Source: Bacillus australimaris (GTDB lineage Bacteria; Bacillota; Bacilli; Bacillales; Bacillaceae). From it: a DNA stretch of 64,000 nucleotides. Where the stretch lies: NCBI RefSeq assembly GCF_001307105.1, contig NZ_LGYN01000001.1, forward strand, positions 434,001 through 498,000, read 5' to 3'. The position numbers and the translations under genes are program-made. This document shows positions 1-9,527 of this stretch, one piece after another. How positions within the stretch are numbered: the first letter of the stretch is position 1; every line of letters starts with the position of its first letter. The notes beneath the pieces are model-generated. The model was not told the DNA's origin. It did not search any database and saw only the letters and a list, made by a program, of their open reading frames with translations.

Positions 1-6
1 TGTCAC
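1..6 (-). CDS. lepA: First two codons of lepA (elongation factor 4), partial
   Basis: A GTG start at 6-4 followed by ACA would give Met-Thr, the beginning expected for Bacillus LepA. It is preceded on the minus strand by a good ribosome binding site (AGGAG, 11-20 region) and a sigma-A promoter. Gene order spoIIP-yqxA-lepA is the B. subtilis order. LepA is a ribosome-bound translational GTPase. Only two codons are visible, so the call rests on position, promoter and start. Confidence 0.55.
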
Positions 7-49
7 AATCTATCACTCCTACTATAAAACGCGGGTTGCGCTAGGTTAG

Positions 50-78
50 ATTATATCAATAGGGCTGTAAAGATTCAA
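50..78 (-). promoter_or_regulatory. Sigma-A promoter upstream of lepA
   Basis: On the minus strand a -35 TTGAAT (78-73) is separated by 17 bp from a perfect -10 TATAAT (55-50). It lies between the yqxA terminator and the lepA start, so lepA has its own promoter. Confidence 0.7.
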
Positions 79-84
79 TCGAAA

Positions 85-118
85 TCAAGAAAAGCCGCTC
101 AACGGTCAGCGGCTTTGA
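85..118 (-). terminator. Terminator after yqxA
   Basis: Inverted repeat AAAGCCGCT / AGCGGCTTT (91-99, 108-116) with an 8-nt loop. Read on the minus strand it is followed by a T-rich run. It ends the spoIIP-yqxA transcript. Confidence 0.7.
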
Positions 119-172
119 TCAAAAGGGTGATATCTCATGAAATACAATTTATATCGTGTGTAATGGATTCGT

Positions 173-505
173 TTATTTCCCATTCACCCAGTCATAAAGA
201 GAACGGGCTGCATGTGTCATGCCATCAGACAGGGCTTTTCCTGCCTTGGAAAAGGCATTAAAGCTCTCTATTTCCTCAAGCTGCTTTTGTTTTTCAGCAA
301 GATCCTTTTCTGTAACAGCCGTCCCTAAGATAGAAGCTTCTTTTTCTTCATCGTCGTTCATTTGAATGGAGAAAGCCCCTTTTAATTGGGGATCATGGTA
401 ACCCTTCATTTGCAGCATGCCATTATTCGCTTGCTGCATTCCTAAAAAGACGCCAAATAGCAAGACCAATCCTAAAACAATGGTTTTTCCAATAAATGAG
501 CCCAT
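173..505 (-). CDS. yqxA: YqxA, small membrane protein (DUF3679-type)
   Basis: A protein of 110 residues beginning with a hydrophobic segment (about residues 5-23) that looks like an uncleaved membrane anchor, followed by a charged region rich in Glu and Lys. Function is unknown in the family. The start at 505 is chosen because AAGGTGGTG lies just upstream and the ORF then begins 13 bp after the spoIIP stop, giving a length near that of B. subtilis YqxA. A longer reading frame upstream overlaps spoIIP and has no ribosome binding site. It is the second gene of the spoIIP transcript, so it is probably made during sporulation; that is inference from position. Confidence 0.8.
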   Translation of the reverse strand: MGSFIGKTIVLGLVLLFGVFLGMQQANNGMLQMKGYHDPQLKGAFSIQMNDDEEKEASILGTAVTEKDLAEKQKQLEEIESFNAFSKAGKALSDGMTHAARSLYDWVNGK

Positions 506-518
506 TCCCGTCACCACC

Positions 519-1727
519 TTAAGAGCTTTTTTTCTCATCCTTTGCTTTGCCGTCCACCTTTTCTGCGTCCCAGAAAATGTCGCTGAATACATCAGCCGCT
601 GCATTGGATGCATTTTTCAATTCTTCCATATTATTATCCACTCCGCCGAATTCTAAAAGAAGAGCTTTGTCGGATAAATCCTGATTATAGATTCCATTAT
701 CGCCAATTTCTCCTTTGGCAAACACACCGACACTGAGACCTTTATATTTTTTCTCCATCAAGTGGTGGAACTCTGTCGCAAGCTTTAGGTTTTTCTCATA
801 ACTTTGATTCTTCTTCCCTACAACAAACGCAATTCTCGCATATTTCTTCCCATTGATTTCGACAGTCGTATCTTTCTTTCTTCTTGAGTCCCGGTGAATA
901 TCAATTAAATAATCGAGATCATCATTTTTCGCTAAGGCTTCTTTCACGACCAATCTTGATTCATTATACGACTGCGGATACTTTAATCCTTTTTTCAGCA
1001 GCCTTTTTTCAATTTCCGTTTTGTCGACCGTATTACCGATTCCTTGCTGATCAAGCGCCTTTCCAAACATATCGCCGACAAGTGTGACATTGACTTTTGA
1101 GTGCCGTGCATTGTTTGGATTCGTTTCTCCTTTTAAAAATGGTAAGTATGATTCCGTATTATGTGTGTGATAAATGTACACAGCTTTTCGTTTTCCTGTT
1201 GACCGGTCCGGCTCTTTGGCAGGCTTTTCCGGCACATCTTCATCGAGCTTGTCCAGCTCAGCCAAATTGGCTTCTTTTTCATCTTGGATGACTTCACTTG
1301 GCGGAGGAGATTCCATTGGCATGTTGGTATAATCTGTACCTTCACCCGCTAAGATGATTTTTGTATCAAAGTGTTCAAAGCCTGGAAGTTCTCTTCCCAA
1401 AAAGCTGCGCGGGTCTTCTAAATTGATACTGGTTGCAAGCTTGAGTGACAGTCCAGAGAAATGAAATCCTTTTTGATCTTTCGGAACTGCTGAGGCGAAA
1501 TATTGGTTTTCCATGCCCATTAATGTGGCAAAAAATGCTCCCGAGAGCTCATCTGCTACACCATATAACGAGGCTTGCGGCCTCAGCTCAGGTTTTAAAG
1601 ATGTTAAAGCCCCTGACATCACAAACACTACAGCAAGAGAGGCAATAAATAAGAAAATGCTCTTTACTACTTTGGTTCCATTAATCGCAACGACCAACTG
1701 TCGAGGACGGCGGGGTCTTTTTTTCAT
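519..1727 (-). CDS. spoIIP: SpoIIP, stage II sporulation peptidoglycan hydrolase
   Basis: 402 residues. SpoIIP works with SpoIID and SpoIIM in the mother cell to thin septal peptidoglycan so that the membrane can engulf the forespore; it has amidase and endopeptidase activity. An N-terminal basic stretch and one membrane segment (about residues 21-41) anchor the protein, followed by a low-complexity linker and the hydrolase domain. That domain contains a YHTHNTES block (about residue 187), DIHRD (about 278) and a LEFGGVDN block (about 360), the metal-binding and catalytic regions of this family. The ATG has a strong GGAGGGAG site. It follows gpr by 66 bp; on the minus strand this gap has a CATAGTGT element resembling a sigma-E -10. 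Confidence 0.95.
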   Translation of the reverse strand: MKKRPRRPRQLVVAINGTKVVKSIFLFIASLAVVFVMSGALTSLKPELRPQASLYGVADELSGAFFATLMGMENQYFASAVPKDQKGFHFSGLSLKLATSINLEDPRSFLGRELPGFEHFDTKIILAGEGTDYTNMPMESPPPSEVIQDEKEANLAELDKLDEDVPEKPAKEPDRSTGKRKAVYIYHTHNTESYLPFLKGETNPNNARHSKVNVTLVGDMFGKALDQQGIGNTVDKTEIEKRLLKKGLKYPQSYNESRLVVKEALAKNDDLDYLIDIHRDSRRKKDTTVEINGKKYARIAFVVGKKNQSYEKNLKLATEFHHLMEKKYKGLSVGVFAKGEIGDNGIYNQDLSDKALLLEFGGVDNNMEELKNASNAAADVFSDIFWDAEKVDGKAKDEKKSS

Positions 1728-1793
1728 GATTTACTCCCTCCAGCACGCTTTCTAGTAATTACACTATGAGCGAGCTAGAGAAAGTAGAACCGA

Positions 1794-2909
1794 TTAATGA
1801 TTATATGAACCCATGTTATCTTGAGAGATTTTTTGATGAAGCGCAGTGTTTAATCCATTGGCGAGTACGTTCGCCATGTCATCGATGAATGTATCTACTT
1901 CCTTTGGTGTGACCATTAAGTTTTGTCCAAGCGGCGCAAGCACTTCATGGATCAACTGTCTTTTCTCTTCTTCAGGAAGGGTTCCTACGATGCCTAAGAA
2001 GGATTGCCGCGTCTCTTCATCAGGCAAATCTTCTTCATTCAGCACTTTTTTCTTTCCAAATGTCAGACCAGCCGGCACAAGAGAGCGGGACGGTCTATCA
2101 TCTTTTAGTTCTCTACCAAAATGCTTTAGCACATAGTCAATCGTGTCACTTGCAATTGTCACTGCATCAACCACTGTCGGGACACCAATTGCAATCACTG
2201 GAATCCCCAATGTTTCTTTGCTTAATTCTTTACGCTTATTCCCTACACCAGAACCAGGATGAATGCCTGTATCTGAGATTTGAATCGTTGTATTCACTCG
2301 TTCCACCGCACGAGCAGCAAGGGCATCGACAGCAATGACAAAATCAGGCTTGGACCGCTCAATCACGCCTTGTATGATGTCACTTGTTTCAATACCAGTC
2401 AGCCCCATTACACCAGGTGACAAAGAGGAAACTGGGCGATAGCCTTCCTGTACATTTTCCGGCTGCAATTCAAAGAGATGGCGGGTCACAAGAAGGTTTT
2501 CAACCGTGAGAGGACCTAATGCATCTGGCGTGACATTCCAGTTTCCCAGTCCTACTACAAGACAGCTCGCATCCGCCTGAATGCCTCGGTCTTTTAAAAA
2601 CTGAGCAAAATGATGGGCAAAGACTTCGACGACTTTTTCTTGCATCTCAGAGTCTTTCTCCCGAATGCCCTGCGCCTCAAACGTCAAATAGGTTCCTGCC
2701 TTTTTGCCGGTCAGCTCCTCCCCTTCTTTTGTGATCTCCACCGTGCGTATACGAATGCCCTGCTCATCTTTTTCCTTTTCGACAATCCCTTGAATCCCAT
2801 CCTTTTTGACGACATTCGGATCGTTCTCTTGTTCTAGTATCTCTTTTGTTTCAACAGCCAAGTCTGTCCTAATTTGATAAGCACTTAAATCGAGTTTCTG
2901 TTTCTCCAT
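1794..2909 (-). CDS. gpr: Gpr, germination protease (family A25)
   Basis: 371 residues. Gpr is made as a zymogen in the forespore, processes itself to an intermediate late in sporulation, and degrades small acid-soluble spore proteins when the spore germinates. The sequence matches the family throughout, including the conserved [14 protein letters not shown] block, the DALAARA stretch and the [13 protein letters not shown] block in the middle. The first 15 or so residues correspond to the removed propeptide. ATG at 2909 is chosen over an adjacent upstream TTG because AAGGAG is then 8 nt away. Gene order gpr-spoIIP is as in B. subtilis. It is expected to be sigma-G dependent; I did not find a convincing sigma-G promoter by eye. 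Confidence 0.95.
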   Translation of the reverse strand: MEKQKLDLSAYQIRTDLAVETKEILEQENDPNVVKKDGIQGIVEKEKDEQGIRIRTVEITKEGEELTGKKAGTYLTFEAQGIREKDSEMQEKVVEVFAHHFAQFLKDRGIQADASCLVVGLGNWNVTPDALGPLTVENLLVTRHLFELQPENVQEGYRPVSSLSPGVMGLTGIETSDIIQGVIERSKPDFVIAVDALAARAVERVNTTIQISDTGIHPGSGVGNKRKELSKETLGIPVIAIGVPTVVDAVTIASDTIDYVLKHFGRELKDDRPSRSLVPAGLTFGKKKVLNEEDLPDEETRQSFLGIVGTLPEEEKRQLIHEVLAPLGQNLMVTPKEVDTFIDDMANVLANGLNTALHQKISQDNMGSYNH

Positions 2910-3006
2910 CAAAAGACTCCTTCCACCAAGTAATTAACAGTAGTCTTTCCATCTCTTTGAAGAAACATTCGAGCGCTTCATCAATGAAAAATACTTTACA
3001 TTTATA

Positions 3007-3035
3007 TTGCATTCTAAAGGTGTGTTTGGTAGAAT
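3007..3035 (+). promoter_or_regulatory. Sigma-A promoter of rpsT
   Basis: -35 TTGCAT (3007-3012), a 17-bp spacer and -10 TAGAAT (3030-3035). This leaves a leader of about 65 nt before the rpsT start. Confidence 0.65.
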
Positions 3036-3107
3036 ACAATTTGTTCTATTGTGAAGATTTAACCTTAAGACAATTGTGTTTAGGTTGTATCTTAGGAGGT
3101 GAAACAC

Positions 3108-3374
3108 ATGCCAAATATTAAATCAGCGATCAAACGTACAAAAACGAATAACGAACGCCGTGCACACAACACTACAATCAAGTCTGCGATGCGTACTGCG
3201 ATTAAACAAGTTGAAGTTTCTGTAGCTAACAACGATGCTGAGCAAGCAAAAGCTGCTCTTTCTTCTGCTGCAAAACGTATTGACAAAGCCGTGAAAACTG
3301 GTCTTGTACACAAAAACGCAGCTGCGCGTTACAAATCAAGACTTGCTAAACAAGTAAACGGACTTTCTGCATAA
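3108..3374 (+). CDS. rpsT: 30S ribosomal protein S20
   Basis: 88 residues, Lys/Ala-rich and strongly basic, as expected of S20, which binds 16S rRNA and stabilises the small subunit. The N-terminal PNIKSAIKR block is characteristic. ATG at 3108 is chosen because TAGGAGGTG lies 6 nt upstream; a GTG three codons earlier overlaps this site. It is a single-gene transcript between divergent gpr and convergent holA, ending at the shared terminator at 3471-3503. Confidence 0.97.
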   Translation: MPNIKSAIKRTKTNNERRAHNTTIKSAMRTAIKQVEVSVANNDAEQAKAALSSAAKRIDKAVKTGLVHKNAAARYKSRLAKQVNGLSA

Positions 3375-3470
3375 TGATTGCAACGCCTCAGAGATGAGGC
3401 ACTGTTTAACTGTACGTCCGTCCTGACCGGCTCAGCCTTAAGGACAGACTGGCAATTATACATCTAAACA

Positions 3471-3503
3471 AAAACGACCCTCTTTTTAGAAGGTCGTTTT
3501 TTT
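3471..3503. terminator. Bidirectional terminator between rpsT and holA
   Basis: Inverted repeat AAAACGACC / GGTCGTTTT (3471-3479, 3492-3500) followed by a T run on the plus strand and preceded by an A run, so it can serve both convergent genes. Confidence 0.8.
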
Positions 3504-3507
3504 ATGT

Positions 3508-4527
3508 TTAAGCACCTAATAGTCGAAGCAGGAACAATTCTAACAATAGCTGTTTGTCCTTTTTACCCGTTTTCATTTCATAATCAATCGTTGAGAGTTC
3601 TTTGACGATCTGTTTGAGCTCTTCTTCTGAAAACAGTCTTGCCTGATCCATAGCGAGTTTGACACGGAATGGGTGGACTTTTAGGTTTGAAGCAATTTGT
3701 TTTTGCCCATAGCCTTGCTGAGCGAAGTACTTCGTCTGTAAAATCAATCGAAATTGAGTTGAAATGAGTGCCAAAATTTTAATAGGTTCCTCATTTTGCT
3801 TCAGCAGGTCATAAAACATCTGCATGGCCTCAGAGCGGCGCCTGTTGACAATTTGATTAATCAGTTCGAAAATATTTTGTTCTAAGCTTCTTGCAACGAG
3901 CTGATTGACATCCGCTAACTCAATTTCATTCCTCTCTCCAATATATGTACTTAGCTTCCGAACCTCTTGGAACAGAGAGGATAGACTCCCTCCGCATAAC
4001 ATCACAAGCTGCTCAGCCGCCTGAGATGTGATCGCCTTTCCTTCAGTCTTCACCAGTGTGATGGTGAAATCAGTTGTTTCTTTTGGGTTTAACTCTTTCG
4101 CCTCAACGACAGCCGCTTTCTTTTTCAGCAATTTGGTTATTTTTTTACGCTCGTCCAGCTTTTCATATGGTGCTAATAACACAAGAATGGTATAGGGCGC
4201 TGGCTTTTCCAAATAAGCTTCTAACACAGATAGCTCGTGCTCAATCTTCTCCTTTTTCTTTTCGGCTGTAAGAAAATAAGGATTCTTGATCACCACGAGA
4301 CGCCTTTCTCCCATAAACGGAAATGTTTCTGCATCCGTTACAGCCTGTTCAAGCGGCACCTCTTCCATATCGAAGACAGAGTAATTAAAATCCTTCGTTT
4401 CCTCGTCTACCACAGCTTGTCTTAACTTAGCAGCAGTTTCTTGCAGTAAATATGTTTCTTTCCCATATAAGCAATAAACGGGATGGATATCCCCTCGTTT
4501 TAAATTATTCCATACATCAAAGACCAT
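3508..4527 (-). CDS. holA: DNA polymerase III subunit delta (YqeN)
   Basis: 339 residues. Delta is the clamp-loader subunit that opens the beta sliding clamp. The N-terminal half has the degenerate AAA+ fold of this subunit (YCLYGKETYLLQE near residue 20, in place of a true Walker A), and the C-terminal half is the collar region ending in the ELFLLRLL helix. Length fits the Gram-positive family. The ATG has AGAGGG upstream. It lies alone on the minus strand between rpsT and yqzM, as yqeN does in B. subtilis. Confidence 0.95.
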   Translation of the reverse strand: MVFDVWNNLKRGDIHPVYCLYGKETYLLQETAAKLRQAVVDEETKDFNYSVFDMEEVPLEQAVTDAETFPFMGERRLVVIKNPYFLTAEKKKEKIEHELSVLEAYLEKPAPYTILVLLAPYEKLDERKKITKLLKKKAAVVEAKELNPKETTDFTITLVKTEGKAITSQAAEQLVMLCGGSLSSLFQEVRKLSTYIGERNEIELADVNQLVARSLEQNIFELINQIVNRRRSEAMQMFYDLLKQNEEPIKILALISTQFRLILQTKYFAQQGYGQKQIASNLKVHPFRVKLAMDQARLFSEEELKQIVKELSTIDYEMKTGKKDKQLLLELFLLRLLGA

Positions 4528-4764
4528 AAATTGAATCCCTCTCTTTCACTTCCTCCTCTATCCTAAAGTGTGTGAAGACATTAGTAAAGAGGAAGCTGAA
4601 AGTGCCGCCTCCTCATTTATAGTAAACGTCCGGCGCAAGCTCCCGGGTCAGCCTGCAGTCAGACGATATTCATAAAATGATCATGAAAATGGAAAACGGT
4701 TACTTTACCTTCTAGCAATTCCAAATGAGTTCAAGTATACTAAAAATAGCCAGGAGGGATGAAA

Positions 4765-4899
4765 ATGAATGAATTTGAAAAAAATGTTCAAAGCAAGCGG
4801 AATGATGTGACCGACTCAGCCGTTGGTTTTATTGTCACATTCGGATTTTTCGCCTCAATGTTTATTTTGGCAACTATTATACACCTCGTTGGATCTTAA
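4765..4899 (+). CDS. yqzM: YqzM, 44-residue membrane protein
   Basis: A short ORF of 44 codons with a charged N-terminus (MNEFEKNVQSKRNDVTDSA) and one membrane segment covering about residues 20-41. ATG 4765 is used rather than an in-frame ATG two codons earlier because AGGAGGG ends only one base before the earlier one and 7 nt before this one. Position between holA and comEC and the length match B. subtilis YqzM. Its role is not known to me. Confidence 0.88.
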   Translation: MNEFEKNVQSKRNDVTDSAVGFIVTFGFFASMFILATIIHLVGS

Positions 4900-4917
4900 C
4901 TTCATGAATGTTACACG

Positions 4918-4942
4918 ACTGCCATTTCGGCAGTTTTTTTAT
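4918..4942. terminator. Terminator between yqzM and comEC
   Basis: ACTGCC / GGCAGT hairpin (4918-4923, 4929-4934) followed by a T run. It overlaps the last codons of convergent comEC. Confidence 0.75.
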
Positions 4943-7266
4943 TGATTTTGTAAGATATCATATGGAGGATGAGTGTAAAACGTTCCATCCTCACCGAGAA
5001 ATTCATAGGTCACACTTCCATTGATATCTGTACGATACAGCTTCGTTTGATGATCCTTTAATTTTTTCAAGACTTCCTGATGAGGGTGCTGATAACGATT
5101 GTGTTCACCTGCGGAAATGAGTGCATGTGACGGCTTCAGCTGCTGAAGCCATTCCTCACTTGTTGACCCTTTACTCCCATGATGTCCAACCTTTAAAACA
5201 TCTGCTCGCAGATGAGGAAAGGCTTCTATGATGTCTCTCTCCCCTTCTTGTTCAAGATCTCCAGTGAGCATAAAACGCTTCCCTCCAAGAGTCAAGGTGA
5301 GAACAAGTGAATCATTATTCTTACTTGTCACCCGATCATGCGACGGATGAAGAACCTCAAATATTTGCTCTCCAACCTGAAGCTGATCTCCTCTTTCTAA
5401 TTCATCAATTAGGATCCCTTGATCAGCTGCTTCTTTTAACAGCTCTCTATCCTCTGGACTCCTGGCAAAACCTTTTGGTATGACCAGACGCTTTATTTTA
5501 TTTCGCTTGATTAAACGAACCGCTTCTCCCATATGGTCTTGATCTGCATGCGTCAGAATAAGGACATCAAGTTTGGCTATACCTTTAGAATGCAGAAATG
5601 GAATCAGCGTTTGATCACCGATCGTAGACACTTTACGTCTTTTTTTCCACGGTTCTTCTTCAAAAGAAAGTTTGCCCCCTGTATCTACAAGCAGGTGCCC
5701 CTCTCGATAGGGCAGCTGAATAAACAAACTATCTCCCTGACCTACATCCAGCATCGTAACCTCCCCTTTTTGGAGAAAATTCGGGGTGAAATAGTGGGCA
5801 CTTAAGACACCAATAATAAGAAGAATTGGCAAAGCATACGATGTCACAGGAGTTTTGCACTCCATCACAAATAAAAGAAAAATAATAGCGATCACCTCAA
5901 GAAGAAGATGCCACCAAGTCGATTTCATAAAAATCAAATTGAATCCATCAAAAACAGCCAGATAAGCTGACAATTGATGACTAAGCTGGATCACCAAATC
6001 AAGCAGCTGAAACAGCGTTTGTCCAAGCGGAAGATAAACGATAGACAGAAGAAAAAAGAATAAGGACAGAGGCATCACTATTGTCGTATAAAAAGGGACA
6101 AATATCATGTTCAAAGGGACGCTCAGCAAAGAAAATTGATGAAAATGATATAAAAGAACAGGGAGCGAAGCAAGCTGCGCTATGAAGGAGATAAGGAATA
6201 ACTGCATCACCGAACTTTTCGCTTTTGATAGAATCCTAGTCGATAACAAAATAAAAAACGTCACCACGAATGAAAGCTGAAATCCGATATCGAATAAATA
6301 AAGAGGATGAATCGCTAATAGAAGTAAAAACGTGACGCTTAATACCACCGCTGAAGGCTGTTTCATTTCTTTTGGCAGACTCGTAATCACTAAATAGATT
6401 CCTGCCATGAGACAAGCTCTTAAAACAGATGGTGCAGCACCTGTCAAACAAGCATAAACAGGGAGAAAGCATAATAAAAGAATACGTGCTGTCTCTCTTG
6501 TGACGCCGGCACGAAGAAGGCACCAAAATAAACACGCAAGAAGCGTTTGCACATGTAATCCTGAGATCGCTAGTAAATGAATAATGCCGAGCATTTGATA
6601 GTCTCTTAACGTATCAGGATCTATCAACTCACGCTCGCCAAAAATAAGTGCCTGTACAATCCCAACAGAGTGTTTTGGTACATGTTCCTCTAAGAATTGC
6701 AAGCCCTTTTGCCTCATCATTTGAAAGTAATAGGAAGAACCACCTTTTTTTGTACAGTTTTCGATTGACTGTGGCAGGAAAATAGCATCAATGCCCTTTG
6801 TTTTTAAAAATTGATCGTATTGAAATCCGTTAGGAATGCTGGCGTGTTTAGCTGGACGAACATCACCTGTCATGAGACAGCTCATACCAGGTTCTACCTC
6901 TTTTAACGCCTCTTTTTCTTGCTCTGTTTGAATTGTATAAAAAGTGGCTAGTTTTTCATGATATGTTGATACAGTCGCTGAAAAACGATTACCATCTATT
7001 TTCGGAATGCTTTCAATGACAACGGAACCGGAAAGGGGTTTTTCTATTGTGGGTTGATCCGCTTCAAGAGACTCATGAACCATAAAAATGAGTGTATAGA
7101 CAGCCCCACAGAGGCTGACCATCAAAAAGAGCTGGGGCATTTTTTTCTGTAGGCTGAGAAGTAATATGATGAGAAAAAAGAGTAGGAAATACATATGAAG
7201 ATGATATGCAGCCAGAGCAATTCCAACAGCTGCTGAAATTGCCCCAAACGGCAAATATTTAAACAT
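4939..7266 (-). CDS. comEC: ComEC, DNA translocation channel of competence
   Basis: 775 residues from ATG 7266. ComEC forms the membrane channel for single-stranded DNA during transformation. The N-terminus has two or three membrane segments, an extracellular OB-like region, then the central multi-spanning competence domain (about residues 200-480). The C-terminal third is a metallo-beta-lactamase-like nuclease domain with DVGQGDS, LTHADQDHMGE (about residue 590) and VGHHGSKGS (about residue 720). The start is uncertain: ATG 7266 overlaps the comEB stop by 8 bp and gives a length close to the 776 residues I recall for B. subtilis, but has no clear ribosome binding site, so translation is probably coupled to comEB. 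Upstream starts at 7296 and 7335 are also in frame. Confidence 0.95.
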   Translation of the reverse strand: MFKYLPFGAISAAVGIALAAYHLHMYFLLFFLIILLLSLQKKMPQLFLMVSLCGAVYTLIFMVHESLEADQPTIEKPLSGSVVIESIPKIDGNRFSATVSTYHEKLATFYTIQTEQEKEALKEVEPGMSCLMTGDVRPAKHASIPNGFQYDQFLKTKGIDAIFLPQSIENCTKKGGSSYYFQMMRQKGLQFLEEHVPKHSVGIVQALIFGERELIDPDTLRDYQMLGIIHLLAISGLHVQTLLACLFWCLLRAGVTRETARILLLCFLPVYACLTGAAPSVLRACLMAGIYLVITSLPKEMKQPSAVVLSVTFLLLLAIHPLYLFDIGFQLSFVVTFFILLSTRILSKAKSSVMQLFLISFIAQLASLPVLLYHFHQFSLLSVPLNMIFVPFYTTIVMPLSLFFFLLSIVYLPLGQTLFQLLDLVIQLSHQLSAYLAVFDGFNLIFMKSTWWHLLLEVIAIIFLLFVMECKTPVTSYALPILLIIGVLSAHYFTPNFLQKGEVTMLDVGQGDSLFIQLPYREGHLLVDTGGKLSFEEEPWKKRRKVSTIGDQTLIPFLHSKGIAKLDVLILTHADQDHMGEAVRLIKRNKIKRLVIPKGFARSPEDRELLKEAADQGILIDELERGDQLQVGEQIFEVLHPSHDRVTSKNNDSLVLTLTLGGKRFMLTGDLEQEGERDIIEAFPHLRADVLKVGHHGSKGSTSEEWLQQLKPSHALISAGEHNRYQHPHQEVLKKLKDHQTKLYRTDINGSVTYEFLGEDGTFYTHPPYDILQNQ

Positions 7267-7828
7267 AGGAAGTAAATAATTGATTCGCCTTCTCATGCAT
7301 TTCACGAATTTCTGTTTCGCTAAGTCCTGATTCACTCAGCTTGCCGATTAAATCTGCAACAAAGGCCAATTTTTCTTGATTTTTTAAGTCAATAATCATT
7401 TCATCTAATTCAACTTGCTCCGTTTGAACACCCGCCTGCTCAAATAAATCAACAGCATATGGATGATTTTTATAATCCTTTGCATAATACACTGTTCGTA
7501 TGCCCGCTTGAATGATGGCTTTACAGCACTGTAAACAAGGAAAATGTGTAACATATATTTCAGCATCAGCTGTAGGTGCTCCAAATTTGGCACATTGTAA
7601 AATAGCGTTCATCTCCGCATGTATGGTTCGAACGCAGTGATGATCAATGACATAGCACCCTACATCCGCACAATGAACATCACCGGCAATGGAGCCGTTG
7701 TATCCTCCTGCAATGATGCGCTTGTCTCTTACGATGGTCGCCCCAACAGCTAACCTCTCACACGTGCTTCGTAAAGCAAGCAAATGGCTTTGTGCCATAA
7801 AATATTGATTCCATGAAATTCTTTCCAC
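7259..7828 (-). CDS. comEB: ComEB, dCMP deaminase-family protein
   Basis: 189 residues. Cytidine/deoxycytidylate deaminase fold with the zinc site HAE (TIHAEMNAIL, about residue 69) and PCLQC (about residue 94). In B. subtilis it is the second gene of the comE operon and is not needed for DNA uptake itself. The C-terminal 40 residues form a short extra helical tail. It is 65 bp downstream of comEA and overlaps comEC. Confidence 0.93.
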   Translation of the reverse strand: MERISWNQYFMAQSHLLALRSTCERLAVGATIVRDKRIIAGGYNGSIAGDVHCADVGCYVIDHHCVRTIHAEMNAILQCAKFGAPTADAEIYVTHFPCLQCCKAIIQAGIRTVYYAKDYKNHPYAVDLFEQAGVQTEQVELDEMIIDLKNQEKLAFVADLIGKLSESGLSETEIREMHEKANQLFTSYV

Positions 7829-7893
7829 GAGCTGATCCCTCCAGAATGATGGTTGGTATTAAGTGTACATGCCTTTCTTCTATACCGTCAATT

Positions 7894-8523
7894 CTACTTG
7901 ACGGTCAATTGACTTTTCAGCCGTTCAATGGTCTTTTCCCCAAACCCAGAAATGTTCCGCAAATCTTCAATTTGCTGAAATTCTCCGTGTTCCTCTCGAT
8001 ACGCAATGATGGCTTCTGCTTTAGCCGGCCCTATGCCGTTAATGGTTTGCAATTCCGATGCATCGGCCTGATTGACATTGACACCCTGGCTCTTTTCAAT
8101 ACCCGATGACGCGTCAGCTGATGCTGTCTGCGTTTGTCTCTCCGCTTCTCCCTCGCTACGAACATAAATCATCATACTATCCTCTAATTTTGCTGCTTGA
8201 TTGATGTCAAACGTGTCTGCTTTACTAGTAAAGCCCCCTGCCCTTTGAATCGCTTCTTCTACCCGTGCATCAGATTGAAACGTATAAACACCCGGCTCTC
8301 TTACAGCTCCTTTGACCTCTACAAAAATGGATGATGGTTCATTTTCCGCCTTTTCTTGTTTGTCTTCTAATGTGACTTGCGTGTCTTTATTTCCCTTCAA
8401 TACACTTGGCTCTTTGCTGCCCTCCCTTTTTCCTGCGAAAAAGAAGAAACTGAAGATGATCACGACTATAAGTCCAGCTGTAATATAAAGACTGTATTTT
8501 TTTAATGGAAGGAGTCGTTTCAC
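7894..8523 (-). CDS. comEA: ComEA, DNA receptor of competence
   Basis: 209 residues. ComEA binds double-stranded DNA at the outer face of the membrane and passes it to ComEC. One N-terminal membrane anchor (about residues 12-31), a flexible acidic linker, an SLBB-like domain (about residues 65-125, FVEVKGAVREPGVYTF), a Gln/Ser-rich linker and a C-terminal pair of helix-hairpin-helix motifs (INGIGPAKAEAI and ISGFGEKTIERL) that bind DNA. Starts at GTG 8523, with only a weak ribosome binding site. First gene of the comE operon, divergent from comER. ComK control is expected, but I could not assign a ComK box. Confidence 0.94.
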   Translation of the reverse strand: MKRLLPLKKYSLYITAGLIVVIIFSFFFFAGKREGSKEPSVLKGNKDTQVTLEDKQEKAENEPSSIFVEVKGAVREPGVYTFQSDARVEEAIQRAGGFTSKADTFDINQAAKLEDSMMIYVRSEGEAERQTQTASADASSGIEKSQGVNVNQADASELQTINGIGPAKAEAIIAYREEHGEFQQIEDLRNISGFGEKTIERLKSQLTVK

Positions 8524-8613
8524 TTGCTCACGCTTCTTTCAATCATATTTTTCCACTGCTTAACATACTGTTTAGAAGATAACAGATCCTATGCGTCTAA
8601 GGAGGGAGAACGT

Positions 8614-9462
8614 TTGAATATAGGGTTAATCGGTACAGGAAACATGGGTACCATACTTACTGAGGCATTTATTGAATCAAAGGCAGTCAATCCCTCATCC
8701 ATCACCATTACAAACCGAACCATTGAAAAAGCGTTCAATATAAAAAAGAACCATCCAGAGCTTGAAGTAACAAAACAGCTTTCAGGGGCTGTCACGAATA
8801 AAGATTTCATTTTTGTTTGTGTCAAACCACTTGATATTTATCCCCTCTTAAAAGAGCTGAGCCCTCTTTTAACGGAGCAGCAAACCATTGTCATCATTAC
8901 AAGTCCGGTTCATCCTGAGCAGCTTCAGGATATCGTTCCTTGTCAAACAGCCAGGCTGATTCCAAGCATTACAAACCGCGCTTTATCAGGCGCATCACTT
9001 TTAACTTTTGGTTCATCTTGCAATGCCATGACGAAAACAGCGTTAAGACAGTTAGCTTCCTCTATTTCAACACCAATTGAGATCGATCATTCGATTACAA
9101 GAGCGGCATCCGATATTGTCAGCTGCGGACCTGCTTTTATCAGCTTTCTCGTTCAGAAAATGATTGAAGCAGCCGTCGAAGAAACAGATATATCTAAAGA
9201 AGAAGCCACCACCTTATCAGAAGATATGCTTGTTGGGCTTGGCCGTTTGATTGAAAAAAGAGTTTATACCCTTCCGACACTGCAAGATAAAGTGTGTGTG
9301 AAAGGCGGCGTCACTGGTGAAGGAATTAAAGCACTTGAAGCGGGTGTTCAAGATATGTTTCACCGCCTCTTTCAAAACACCCATGAAAAATTCGCTGAAG
9401 ATCTTGAAGCGGTTGCGCATCAGTACCCACCAAGTGTGTTTACTGATGATCGCAGAAATTAA
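8614..9462 (+). CDS. comER: ComER, pyrroline-5-carboxylate reductase-like protein
   Basis: 282 residues from TTG 8614, which has AAGGAGGGAG 5-6 nt upstream; an earlier TTG at 8524 is in frame but has no such site. Rossmann fold with GTGNMGT near the N-terminus, and the ProC-like C-terminal dimerisation domain with a VKGGVTGEG block. The name comes from its position divergent from comE; its enzymatic role is not established, and some Bacillus studies link it to biofilm and sporulation. The window shows the same divergent arrangement. Confidence 0.9.
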   Translation: MNIGLIGTGNMGTILTEAFIESKAVNPSSITITNRTIEKAFNIKKNHPELEVTKQLSGAVTNKDFIFVCVKPLDIYPLLKELSPLLTEQQTIVIITSPVHPEQLQDIVPCQTARLIPSITNRALSGASLLTFGSSCNAMTKTALRQLASSISTPIEIDHSITRAASDIVSCGPAFISFLVQKMIEAAVEETDISKEEATTLSEDMLVGLGRLIEKRVYTLPTLQDKVCVKGGVTGEGIKALEAGVQDMFHRLFQNTHEKFAEDLEAVAHQYPPSVFTDDRRN

Positions 9463-9493
9463 TGACCTTTGCAACAAGCGAAAAAAGGGTTTT

Positions 9494-9527
9494 AAAAAAC
9501 CATCGTTCTATTAAACGATGGTTTTTG
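9494..9527. terminator. Bidirectional terminator between comER and yqeM
   Basis: A 13-bp stem AAAAACCATCGTT / AACGATGGTTTTT (9495-9507, 9514-9526). The yqeM stop codon lies inside the loop and second arm. Confidence 0.85.
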